Assembly: GCA_022841325.1 (NCBI GenBank)
Contig: JALHRS010000046.1
Coordinates: 1 to 45,297, forward strand
DNA: 45,297 nt
Reading direction: 5' to 3'
DNA from: Lysobacterales bacterium
GTDB lineage: Bacteria; Pseudomonadota; Gammaproteobacteria; Xanthomonadales; SZUA-5
The first letter of the stretch is position 1; every line of letters starts with the position of its first letter. Both the position numbers and the translations under genes were made by a program. Positions 18,001 to 25,650 of the stretch are shown here, in pieces. The notes beneath the pieces are model-generated. The model was not told the origin of the DNA. It saw only the letters and a list, made by a program, of their open reading frames with translations, and ran no database searches.

Positions 18001-21000
18001 ATGCCGCGCCAATGCCCAGCGTCAGGTGTGGGGTCACGTTGTAGGCATCGTCATTGGCTACCGCCGCGTAGGTGAAGCTGGCGGTGAAATCAGCCAGCAT
18101 ATTGTCGGGCGGATCGATGGCGTCGGCATCGGTGATCCCGGCAGCGCGCACGCTCAGCGTGCAGTTGGCACCGGCCACGCCGCTATCCAATGGATTCAGC
18201 ACCACACTTGCCGCAGGCGAAGCGGTGACGACCGTAAAGTTGACCGGCGTGGCGGCCGGACACTCAAGATCGAAACTGGTATTTGCCGCATTGGCCGTGG
18301 TGTCGAAGTTCACCGACTCGCTGAAGTTGATCGTGATGGTGGTGGTTGGATCGACCGCCGTCGCGCCATTGGCGGGCGTGGTCGTGGTGACGCTTGGCGC
18401 CGCATCGACGCTGAAACTGCGCACGAAATTCGCCGCCATGTTGTTGGGCGGATCGTTGAGGTCACTGTCGCTGACCTGGGCGGCCACAACCGTCAATGTG
18501 CAGGCGGAACCTTGCGTCAAGCCACCGGTCGGGGTCAGCGTGATGGTGTTGGTGGCCGTCGCCGGCAGTGCCGGTACACTGCTGAAGGGCACTGCCGCGC
18601 CGCAGTTCAGGGTGAAGGCACTGGCGCTCAGATCCACGTTTTCACTGAAGTTGATCGTCAACAGCTGGTTGCTGGGCACTACCGCTGCGGCGGCCGGCGT
18701 CACCGTGGTGACGGTCGGCGCGGCATCGGTGGTGAAGCTCCAGGTGAAGTTGCTGGTCATCTGGTCGGGCGGATCAATGGCGTCGTTGTCGGTGACCAGC
18801 GTGGCCACCACGGTGCCGTTGCAGGTGGCGCCTTCGGGCAACGGCGCGCTCGGCGTCAGCACCAGGCTGGTGACATTGGTGGCCGGCAGCACGCCAGCGT
18901 TGAAGCTCACCGCACCCGGGCAACCCAGGGTCACGCCGCCGGCGGCGACATTGACCGCCTCGCTGAAGTTGACCGTGATCGTGGTGTTGGTGGCGAGGTT
19001 GCTGGCGCCATTGCCCGGGAGCACGGAACTGACGCTGGGCGCCGCATCGACGGTGAAGGTCGACACGAAATTGGCGACCATGTTGTCCGGCGGATCGATC
19101 AGATCGCTGTCGGTGATGTTGGCGGCGAGGACCGTCAGCGTGCACAGCGCGCCGTTGGGCAGCGGTGGCGCGTAAGTTGGCGTCAGGCTCGGGACATTGG
19201 TGACGCTGGTGCCGCCGGTGATCAGGTTGGGACCACCGCAGGTCAGGGTGACCGAGCCGGCCACTGCGTCCACGTTTTCGGTGAACACGATGCTGATCGG
19301 GGTGTTGTTGGCCACGGTTGCACCATTGGCCGGCGTCACTGACTGCACCGCCGGCGGGTTGTCGTTGACCGAGGTGAAATTCAGCACGAAGTTGGCCGCC
19401 ATCAGATCCGGCGGATCAGCGGCATCAACATCGCTGATGCCGGCGGCCAGCGCGGTGACCGTGCATGCAGTGTTGATCGGCAACAATCCAGACGGCGTCA
19501 GCGTTGCAGTGCTGGTGCCGCCGCCGGACACGGTGAAGGGCACGGCGGCGCCGCAGGTGTAGGTGAAGCTGGCGACGTTGAAGTTGACCGCTTCGCTGAA
19601 GTTGATGGTGACGACGCCCGCCAACGGCACATTGGTAGCGCCATTGGCCGGGACGCTGCTGATGACGCTGGGCGCGGTGTCGACGCTGAAATTGCGCACC
19701 ACATCGGCTGCCGGGTTCTGCGGCGGATCGATCAGGTCGACGTCACCGATCTGTGCGGCCACCGCCGTGGCGGTGCAGCTGGCACCGGCGGTGAGGGCCG
19801 CGCTCGGCGTGAAACTGAGCGTGGCGCTGCCGGAACCGCTGATGACACCGGCGACCGGGCCGCCGCAGTTCAGCGTGATGGCGGTGCCGAGATTGTTGAC
19901 CGGTTCATCGAAGGTGAAACTGATGACCTGTCCGGTGCCGACGACCGCAGCGGCTGCAGGAATGGCGCTGACAAAGGTCGGTGCGGCGTCGACGCTGAAA
20001 TTGACCACGACATTGGCCGGCAGATTGTCCGGCGGATCGAAACCATCGACGTCGGTGATATTGGCCGCAATCAGGGTCGCCGTGCAGGCCGCGCCATTGG
20101 GCAGTGCGGCGGATGGCGTGAAAGTCAGCGTACTGGTGCCGGATCCACTCGGCGTCACGGCGATGGGACCGCCGCAATTGAGCGTGAAACCGCCCATGGC
20201 GAAGTTGACCGGCTCGCTGAAGACGGCGCTGAACACGGCGGTGTTGGCGACCACGGCGCCAGCCGCTGGCGTGGAGGACACGAAGGCCGGGGCCGCATCG
20301 ACGGTGAAGACCGCCGTGTAGTTCGCCACTGGATTGTTTGGCGGGTCGATGGGATCGACATCGGTGACGCTGGCGGCCGGCACAAACAGCGTACAGCTGC
20401 CGGATGGCAAGGGCGCCGTGTAAGCCAGATTCAGGCTGCTGACATTGCTGCCAGTGCTGCCGCCGGTGATCAGATTCGGTCCACCACAGGTCAGCGTGAT
20501 ACCGGCGATCACGTTGACCGGTTCGCTGAAATTGACCGTGATGGCCACATTGTTGGCGGTGGTCGCACCCGCGGCCGGCGTACTGGTCACGACCGGCGCG
20601 GCATCGACATTGACGGTGATCGTGTCGGTATCGATCTGCGCGCCGGGGACACCGGTGTTGCCCTGATCATTGGTGATCACGGTGATGGTGCGCGCCGCCG
20701 AGGTGCCCGGCACCGGAGTGTAGGTCAGACTGCCGCCCGGCCCGTTGAGTGCGGCATTCAGCGCCGCTAGCGTGCCGGTGGCGATCACCTGGGCGCTGCC
20801 ATTTCCCGTCAACGTGGTCAGTACGGAACCCGGATTAGCCAGGGTCAGCGTGCCGTTGGCAGGGGCACCGGTGCCGAAACTCATCTGCACGATGCCGGCG
20901 CCGGCATCGATGTCGATCACGCTGATCGCATTGCTGTTGGCGGTGCTCAGCACCAGCGGCACGGTATCACCGGTGTTCTGCGCGGCCGGCACGGTGTTGA

Positions 21001-23437
21001 CCGGCGCGTCATTGACTGCGGTGACATTGATCACGAAGGTCTGCGCCGCGCTGGTGTCGACGCCGCCGTTGGCGGTGCCGCCGCTGTCCATCAGGTTCAA
21101 GGTGATCGTGGCGCTGCCGTTGGCGTTGGCAGCCGGCGTGTAGGTCAATACGCCGGTCGGGCTCACTGCCGGCGCGGCACTGAACAGCGTCGGGTTGCTG
21201 TTACCGGTCATGTTGAAGACCACGGTCTGGCCAGACTCATCGGGCGGGCCGGCGCTGATCGCCGTGGCCCAGGGATTGACCGTCTGCGGACCGGCATCTT
21301 CGAGCACGGTCTGGTCCGCGCCCTTGATGAAGCTGGGTGCATCGTTGACCGCCGTCACGGTGATCGTGAAGCTCTGCGGCCCACTGGTGTCGACGCCGCC
21401 GTTGGCAGTGCCGCCGTTGTCCATCAGATTCAGCGTGATGGTGGCCACCCCGTTGGCATTGGCAGCCGGGGTGTAGCTCAGCACGCCAGTCGGGCTGACC
21501 GACGGACCGGCACTGAAAAGCGCAGGATTGGTGTTGCCGGTGATGTTGAAGGTCAGGCCCTGGACCACTTCCGGATCGCCATCGTCGATGCCGGTGGCCC
21601 AGGGATTCACGGTCTGCGGGCCGGCGTCTTCCAGCACGGTCTGGTTCGGGCCGGCCGTGAACACTGGCACGTCATTGACCGCCGTCACAGTGATCGTGAA
21701 GTTCTTCGGCGCGCTGACATCAATGCCGCCGTTGGCGGTGCCACCATTGTCGCGCGCCCGCACGGCGATCGTCGCCACGCCATTGGCATTGGCGGCTGCA
21801 GCATAGCTGAGCACGCCGGTCGGACTGACGGCCGGGCCGGCGCTGAACAGCGCCGGATTGCTGTTGCTGACGATTTCGAAGCTGACCGTCTGGCCGGCCT
21901 CATCCGGCGGTCCGGGACTGATCGCCGTCGCCCACGGATTCACCGTCTGCGGGCCGGCGTCTTCCAGCACGATCTGGTTGGGGCCGGCGACGAAGCTGGG
22001 CGCATCATTGACCGCCGTCACCGTGATCGTGAAGCTCTGCGGCGCGCTGGTGTCGACGCCGCCATTGGCGGTGCCGCCATCGTCCATCAGGTTCAGCGTG
22101 ATCGTGGCCACGCCATTGGCATTGGCAGCCGGGGTGTAGCTCAGCACACCAGTGGCGCTGACCGACGGACCGGCGCTGAACAAAGCCGGATTGGTGTTGT
22201 TGGTGATGTTGAAGGTCAGCGCCTGGGTAACTTCCGGATCGCCATCGTCAACGCCGGTCGCCCAGGGACTGACGGTCTGCGGGCCGGCATCTTCCAGTAC
22301 CGTCTGGTTCGGGCCGGCGGTGAACACCGGCGCATCGTTGACCGGGGTGATGTTGATCGTGACCGTCGCCGGTGCGGCACTCACCACCTGGCCGTCGAAG
22401 GCGTTGTAGGTGAAGGTGTCCGGGCCATTGGCGTTGGCATTCGGCGTGTAGCTGAAGCTGCCGTTGGCATTCAGTGTCAGGGTGCCCTTGCTGGGGCCGC
22501 TGACCAGCTGCGCGGTGATCGGATCGCCGTCCGGGTCCGAATCATTGCCCAGCACGCCGGGTGCAGCGACGTTCAGCGCAGTGTCCTCCAGCGTGCTGTA
22601 GCTGTCGTTCACGGCAATCGGCGGGCGGTTTTCGGCATCGACGACATCAATGCGGAAATGCAGGTTCGGGCGCACATCGACGCCGAAGGCGCCGACGATG
22701 TCGGTGCCGCTGAGCGGCGGAACCGAATCACCGATCGGGTCCATGCCGATGGGCGCGTCTCCGGCCCAGTCTCCGACCTGGCCATCGGCAATGTGGGTGA
22801 CGACCGCCCAGGCGGCGAATCCCAGCGAGATGAAGGCACCGACCATCAGCATCTGTGCCATCAAGCGATTCCGGCGCAGGCTGCGTATTGCCAGTGCGGC
22901 GAGGGCCAGAGCCAGTAACAAGCTGCCAAAAAAGCCCAGCGTGGGGATCAATGCCGGGCTGCCGATCACCATCGGCAAGCCGTTGGCGGTGCCGTCGACG
23001 GTGTACAGCACATCGACCGATCCGCTGGCGCTCTGGGCGCCGATGCCCACCCGAACCTGCGGCTCGATGCCGGGAAGCAGGGAGCGCGCAACCGAGAGCT
23101 CGATGACGTCGGCGGCGGCGCCACCAGCCAGGGGCAGGCCATTGTTCAGACCGACCGGATAGTTGGCCGACAGCGCACTGCCGGGCGTAAAGCTGCCGGC
23201 CACGCAGGGGGACAGGGTGCGCGCGGTGACGATGGGCGGAGAGCCGGTGACCGTGGCGGTGAGCCGGTAGTCCGCGCCGAGGAAGGTCTGGCCGCCGCCG
23301 GTTGCGGTACAGCCGGTGGTGTTGCGCAGATCACTGTCGATGTAGACGTGATAGCTGTAGGTCTGAGCCGGTGCCGCATGGGCGATCAACTGCAGCACTG
23401 CTGCCAAGATCACACACCCCAATGTACGCATGCTCAT
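15029..23437 (-). CDS. Giant surface protein: mid-protein IPTL motif, Ig-like repeats, beta-helix (midcut-by-XrtH type)
   Basis: A 2802-residue envelope protein. Order: signal peptide (1-25); small domain with two cysteines (26-160); IPTLGFFG at 164-171 with a helix and an Arg cluster (185-191), the IPTL-CTERM pattern recognised by exosortase XrtH but here in mid-protein; a second helix (196-216); a cadherin-like/VCBS domain (about 276-365); four ~110-residue domains starting with GPNQTVLEDAGPQTV (366-808); a linking domain; eight ~105-residue SbsA-type Ig (Big_5) repeats starting VDAAP and ending in TDxDxIDPPDN (943-1790); another cadherin-like domain; and a right-handed beta-helix (about 1902-2802). 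There is no C-terminal barrel. ATG at 23437 follows GACGGGGA; ATG at 23431 is an alternative. NCBI uses the name 'midcut-by-XrtH' for such an arrangement. An adhesin or matrix role is inferred. Confidence 0.88.
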   Translation of the reverse strand: MSMRTLGCVILAAVLQLIAHAAPAQTYSYHVYIDSDLRNTTGCTATGGGQTFLGADYRLTATVTGSPPIVTARTLSPCVAGSFTPGSALSANYPVGLNNGLPLAGGAAADVIELSVARSLLPGIEPQVRVGIGAQSASGSVDVLYTVDGTANGLPMVIGSPALIPTLGFFGSLLLALALAALAIRSLRRNRLMAQMLMVGAFISLGFAAWAVVTHIADGQVGDWAGDAPIGMDPIGDSVPPLSGTDIVGAFGVDVRPNLHFRIDVVDAENRPPIAVNDSYSTLEDTALNVAAPGVLGNDSDPDGDPITAQLVSGPSKGTLTLNANGSFSYTPNANANGPDTFTYNAFDGQVVSAAPATVTINITPVNDAPVFTAGPNQTVLEDAGPQTVSPWATGVDDGDPEVTQALTFNITNNTNPALFSAGPSVSATGVLSYTPAANANGVATITLNLMDDGGTANGGVDTSAPQSFTITVTAVNDAPSFVAGPNQIVLEDAGPQTVNPWATAISPGPPDEAGQTVSFEIVSNSNPALFSAGPAVSPTGVLSYAAAANANGVATIAVRARDNGGTANGGIDVSAPKNFTITVTAVNDVPVFTAGPNQTVLEDAGPQTVNPWATGIDDGDPEVVQGLTFNITGNTNPALFSAGPSVSPTGVLSYTPAANANGVATITLNLMDNGGTANGGVDTSGPQSFTITVTAVNDAPSFIKGADQTVLEDAGPQTVNPWATAISAGPPDESGQTVVFNMTGNSNPTLFSAAPAVSPTGVLTYTPAANANGSATITLNLMDSGGTANGGVDTSAAQTFVINVTAVNDAPVNTVPAAQNTGDTVPLVLSTANSNAISVIDIDAGAGIVQMSFGTGAPANGTLTLANPGSVLTTLTGNGSAQVIATGTLAALNAALNGPGGSLTYTPVPGTSAARTITVITNDQGNTGVPGAQIDTDTITVNVDAAPVVTSTPAAGATTANNVAITVNFSEPVNVIAGITLTCGGPNLITGGSTGSNVSSLNLAYTAPLPSGSCTLFVPAASVTDVDPIDPPNNPVANYTAVFTVDAAPAFVSSTPAAGAVVANTAVFSAVFSEPVNFAMGGFTLNCGGPIAVTPSGSGTSTLTFTPSAALPNGAACTATLIAANITDVDGFDPPDNLPANVVVNFSVDAAPTFVSAIPAAAAVVGTGQVISFTFDEPVNNLGTAITLNCGGPVAGVISGSGSATLSFTPSAALTAGASCTATAVAAQIGDVDLIDPPQNPAADVVRNFSVDTAPSVISSVPANGATNVPLAGVVTINFSEAVNFNVASFTYTCGAAVPFTVSGGGTSTATLTPSGLLPINTACTVTALAAGISDVDAADPPDLMAANFVLNFTSVNDNPPAVQSVTPANGATVANNTPISIVFTENVDAVAGSVTLTCGGPNLITGGTSVTNVPSLTPTYAPPLPNGALCTLTVLAANITDSDLIDPPDNMVANFVSTFTVDAAPSVSSVLPGNGASNLATNTTITVNFSEAVNVAAGGVTLGCPGAVSFNAGVLPATNVTSLVLTPSAPLPEGATCNGTVVATLVTDNDAIDPPDQMTSNFTWSFTTDAAPTVTTVTPAAAAVVPSNQLLTINFSENVDLSASAFTLNCGAAVPFSSVPALPATATNTITLTPTGGLTQGSACTLTVVAAQVSDSDLNDPPNNMAANFVRSFSVDAAPSVTTTTPANGATAVDPTTTITINFSESVNFDTTANAANTSFDLECPAATPVNFTVVTASPAASVVLNPLDSGVAGANCTLSVRAAGITDADAIDPPDNMLADFTASFTYAAVANDDAYNVTPHLTLGIGAASPQGGGVLVNDILGAGVITGFGFSPSCTGTAPGAQLDAGAANGRLTLNANGSFSYEPPAGIANSTRTFCYTVTGGDTANVVFTLQIMELVWFVDAAAAGGGIGTQARPFQTLAAADAVDTTNDTLYLEFNASAYTSAGVTLLAGERLIGRGSGSTLDVLSGVTPVAGSAHPLLGGSAPTITCSGVSCLTLGTNNVLRGFTIGNSGAAGTDVSGTNFGTLTVAELTLTGDGRALNLATGTLNGTFLDLDASSGNNEGISLSAVGGTWDVTGQSDIGNVSGTAVNIVNRPAGGGITFLGGLLVNKTSAGAGVNLNANASPINFGNLNVTTGAGTALTADNSAGTVTVSSGNLVATGGAALNSTGSSLSLALATASSTNSATQGINLNNITGSVAITGGSISAPAGAVFLGQGSLGTTSYGGTITKTSAGKLVQISGAAGGTVTLSGNLSCTGSCTGIDVLNRNAGSVTFSGGSKVLNTGTAGAVTLTANTGATINFTGGNLGITTTSGAGFTATGGGTVSVQGTGNSVSSTTGTAINVANTTIAAAGLIFRSVASNGAVNGVVLNTTGAAGGLVITGNGGFCTNAGTCTGGAIQNSTGAGISLTSTMGFSATGLFVGGGGDDGISGSGINGFTLNNSVVSNNGNAANESGIDVTQASGAWSITNTTLNQNYYDVIRIANNSGSMSFDMSGSTLTNNDAVNGNSGLLIDLSGSAALTSGSVSSNTITGIRVIPVQVLASGGTSSVAGLVFDGNVTRNSQIAYDLSAVAPASMQYIVRNQSGVVGRIQGMNSHGFNGNYGVPLAPTAAGTYRGRIQNVDVGDGAVAGSGSAIGNCMRLVHNRDASSAVIVNGGTMRQCPNGRGIDAISRDAGAAFAASSGLDLQVLGANINTNDVSGFPLASIIGQASTGGGGGNRARLDFRNNTTPPGSSFDIQTGHIIAHENTVTSDCQVVDPPPANANATAALSAPENANVGSATGSAGCSLIAGPLITPP
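18075..20610 (-). repeat. Eight ~317-bp coding repeats (SbsA/Big_5 Ig-like domains)
   Basis: Starts such as VDAAPVVTSTPAAGA, VDTAPSVISSVPANGA and NDNPPAVQSVTPANGA recur eight times. Each unit has a central VNFSExVN and a C-terminal cysteine-containing strand before ITDxDxIDPPDNxxANF. Two cysteines per unit, in CGGP/CGAA and CTxTV-type positions, may form intradomain disulfides. Confidence 0.85.
21015..22340 (-). repeat. Four ~330-bp coding repeats in ABAB order
   Basis: Each unit encodes GPNQxVLEDAGPQTV...VTAVNDAPxF. Units 1 and 3 share the segment DDGDPEV.Q.LTFNIT, while units 2 and 4 share GPPDE.GQTV.F, so the tract looks like a doubled ~660-bp dimer. Confidence 0.85.
22790..22948 (-). other. 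IPTL-type sorting motif and two-helix hairpin inside the giant protein
   Basis: IPTL (22937-22948), a 16-residue hydrophobic run, the basic stretch RSLRRNR, then a second hydrophobic run (MLMVGAFISLGFAAWAVV). In ordinary IPTL-CTERM proteins this motif is the extreme C-terminus. Here 2600 residues follow, so a cut at the motif would separate the small N-terminal domain from a membrane-anchored repeat array. Confidence 0.8.
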
Positions 23438-23485
23438 GAAATCCCCGTCGCGTTTGTCATCAATGGCAGCTGTGCAGAATGCTCT

Positions 23486-23498
23486 CTGTGTGTCACAG
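23486..23498. promoter_or_regulatory. Short palindrome upstream of the giant gene
   Basis: CTGTG-TGT-CACAG lies 49 bases before the start codon of the giant gene. The TGTGA half-site resembles CRP/Clp recognition sequence, but spacing and second half do not match the full consensus. It may be an operator; confidence is low. Confidence 0.25.
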
Positions 23499-23574
23499 AA
23501 TTCAATCATTCGTAAGGCTGATCCGCCAATTCGGCGCACCACTGGGTTGGAATGTCGCCAGCGCGACGAATGTC

Positions 23575-24333
23575 TCAGCCGCCGGTTGGCCAGATCGCCA
23601 CAGCGGTCGCCAGCAACTTCCAGGCCGCAACTGCCAGCACCACTGACAGCAGGCGTCGCAGCAGCCTGGGCGGTGTGCGCCGCGCGCCTATCCAGGCGCC
23701 GAGCAAGCCGCCGGCCAGCACCGCCGGAGCGGCCCACAGCAGCTCATCGAGTATCGGCGGCACCCGCTCGGCCTGGGCCAGCAAGCCCGAGAGCGAGTTG
23801 AGCCAGATGAAGAGCGCCGAGACCGCTGCGGTCGGTTTGGCGCGCGCCCAGTTCATCAACATCAACAAAGGCGACAGGAAGATGCCACCGCCGACGCCGG
23901 TGAGCCCGGCGGCCAGACCGAGCACGCCACCGGCAGCGATGGCGACCGGGGCAGCGGGCGGCGAAGTGGGTGCTTCTTCGGCCCGGACCGCGCCCCACCA
24001 CAGGCTCACGGCGGCATACATCAGTACCAGGCCGATGGCACTGCGATACCAGAATTCCGGCAAATCCATGAGCCCGCCGACAAAAGCCAACGGCACGCTG
24101 CCGAGTACGAAAGGCCAGAGCAGGCGCCAGTCCAGATAACCGGCGCGCGCATATTGCAGCGCCGCCACCCCGGCGACCACCAGATTCAGTGACAGCGCCA
24201 GCGGACGCATGCTCTCAGGCGCGGCGTGCGCCAGCGCCATGATCGCCAGGTAAGCCGAGGCCCCACCGTGGCCTACACTGGAATAGAGCAGTGCACCGAT
24301 GAAGAAGGCCGGGGCCAATATCCATGGATCCAT
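23575..24333 (-). CDS. Sulfite exporter TauE/SafE family permease
   Basis: A 252-residue inner-membrane protein with two homologous four-helix halves. The first half carries LLYSSVGHGGASAYLAIMAL, the second GVLGLAAGLTGVGGGIFLSPLL; the paired glycine-rich GxGG(A/I) segments are the TauE/SafE (DUF81) signature. Family members move sulfite, sulfoacetate or other organosulfur anions, but many are uncharacterised; the substrate here is unknown. ATG at 24333 is preferred; the GTG two codons upstream is also possible, with GAGGCAG near both. It is divergent from ilvE, with 70 bases between the two starts. Confidence 0.9.
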   Translation of the reverse strand: MDPWILAPAFFIGALLYSSVGHGGASAYLAIMALAHAAPESMRPLALSLNLVVAGVAALQYARAGYLDWRLLWPFVLGSVPLAFVGGLMDLPEFWYRSAIGLVLMYAAVSLWWGAVRAEEAPTSPPAAPVAIAAGGVLGLAAGLTGVGGGIFLSPLLMLMNWARAKPTAAVSALFIWLNSLSGLLAQAERVPPILDELLWAAPAVLAGGLLGAWIGARRTPPRLLRRLLSVVLAVAAWKLLATAVAIWPTGG

Positions 24334-24373
24334 AGTCACGCTGCCTCTACACCGCAGGGAACCTCTATGATTG

Positions 24374-24387
24374 AGGGTTTATACCCT
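24374..24387. promoter_or_regulatory. Inverted repeat in the ilvE leader
   Basis: AGGGT-TTAT-ACCCT lies 17 bases before the ilvE start, between the divergent TauE and ilvE genes. It overlaps a TTTATAC stretch that could serve as a -10 element, so it may be an operator. Nothing else supports this. Confidence 0.3.
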
Positions 24388-24403
24388 GAGATGAGGATGC
24401 GCC

Positions 24404-25321
24404 ATGAGCCAAGACCTGCCCAAATACATCTGGTTCAATGGCAAGTTGATTCCCTGGGCCGAGGCCACCGTGCATGTGATGTCGCATGCCTTGCACTATG
24501 GCTCATCGGTCTTCGAGGGCATCCGCTCGTACATGACCCCCAAGGGTCCGGCGATCTTCCGCTACACCGATCACATGAAGCGCCTGTACGCCTCGGCCCG
24601 CATGTACGACCTGGAAATCCAACACGATCTGGCCACCTTGATGGCGGCCGGGCGTGAGGTCGTGACCCGCAATGAACTGACCAACGCCTACCTGCGGCCG
24701 CTGGCCTGGCGCGGCTCGGGCGGTTTCGGTCTGGGCGCCGACAATCCCACCGGCTGCATGATTGCCGCCTGGGTGTGGGGCCCGTACCTGGGCGCCCAGG
24801 CCATCCACGAAGGTATCGACGCCTGCATTTCCAGCTGGCGGCGAGTGGCCCCGGCCACCCTGCCGGCCAGCGCCAAGGCCGGCGGCAATTATCTGTCCAG
24901 CATTCTGGTGTCCCGTGAAGCCAGGCGCCTTGGCTTCCACGAGGGCATTGCCCTCACCGTCGACGGCTATCTGGCCGAGGGCGCTGGCGAAAACCTGTTC
25001 CTGGTCTTCGGCAAGACCATCTACACGCCGCCGATTGCGGCGTCGATCCTGCACGGCATCACCCGCAGCACCGCCATCACCATCGCCCAGGAGCTGGGCT
25101 TCGAGGTGAAGGAAGAGAATCTGCCGCGCGAAATGATCTATCTGGCCGACGAGGTGTTCATGACCGGCACCGCCGCCGAAATCACGCCGATCCGCAGCGT
25201 CGACCGCAAGACCATCGGCGACGGCAAGCCCGGCCCGACCACCCGCGCGGTGCAGCAGCGTTTCTTTGGACTGTTCGACGGCAGTGTGGAAGACACGCAC
25301 GGCTGGCTGGAGTACGTGTAA
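24404..25321 (+). CDS. ilvE: Branched-chain amino acid aminotransferase
   Basis: A PLP-dependent fold-type IV transaminase that interconverts Leu/Ile/Val and their 2-keto acids. The 305-residue protein shows YIWFNGKLIPW, the substrate-loop LHYGSSVFEGIRSY, the PLP lysine at 158 in ASAKAGGNYL, EGAGENLFLV, and the C-terminal FMTGTAAEITPI. It is full length. GAGGAT lies upstream of the ATG. The gene stands alone, with a repeat-rich 320-bp space downstream and a divergent permease upstream. Confidence 0.96.
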   Translation: MSQDLPKYIWFNGKLIPWAEATVHVMSHALHYGSSVFEGIRSYMTPKGPAIFRYTDHMKRLYASARMYDLEIQHDLATLMAAGREVVTRNELTNAYLRPLAWRGSGGFGLGADNPTGCMIAAWVWGPYLGAQAIHEGIDACISSWRRVAPATLPASAKAGGNYLSSILVSREARRLGFHEGIALTVDGYLAEGAGENLFLVFGKTIYTPPIAASILHGITRSTAITIAQELGFEVKEENLPREMIYLADEVFMTGTAAEITPIRSVDRKTIGDGKPGPTTRAVQQRFFGLFDGSVEDTHGWLEYV

Positions 25322-25327
25322 GGGAGC

Positions 25328-25360
25328 CGGGGCACGGGGCACGGGGCACGGGGCACGGGA
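25328..25360 (+). repeat. GGGGCAC heptamer array after ilvE
   Basis: About four copies of GGGGCAC immediately past the ilvE stop codon; same unit as at 4256-4293 and, inverted, at 1893-1925, 4415-4455 and 25616-25650. Confidence 0.85.
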
Positions 25361-25387
25361 AAGGCTGACACGTCCCATGCTCCTGTA

Positions 25388-25650
25388 GGTCCAGACTTGT
25401 CTGGACGCTTCTGGCTTCTGGGGAAAAAGCGTCCAGGCACGAACCAGCTTTTGTAGCCCGCAGTGCGCGCAGCGCTCTGCGGGCGGTGACGCGAAAGAGC
25501 CCCGGTGAGCCGCTGCGCGGCACACCAGGCTACGCGCAGCAGGCGAGTCCATGGCCCGTAGGCAGTGTCTGGCCGATACTCGCTCCTCGCAATGACGCCA
25601 TTGTGTGAGCCATTCCCCGTGCCCCGTTTCCCCTGCCCCGTCCTACCCAG
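25388..25650. repeat. Cluster of degenerate REP-like elements between ilvE and the amidohydrolase gene
   Basis: The 321-bp gap holds no gene. It contains a copy of the 1793-1855 element with a decayed right arm (25388-25445); a GC-rich segment with CGCAGCGCTCTGCGGGCGG and GCCGCTGCGCGGC palindromes (25455-25530); a partial 'GGCAGTGTCTGG...GCTCCTCGCAATGACGCC' element (25552-25600); and an inverted CCCCGTG array (25616-25650) reaching the amidohydrolase stop. Confidence 0.7.
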
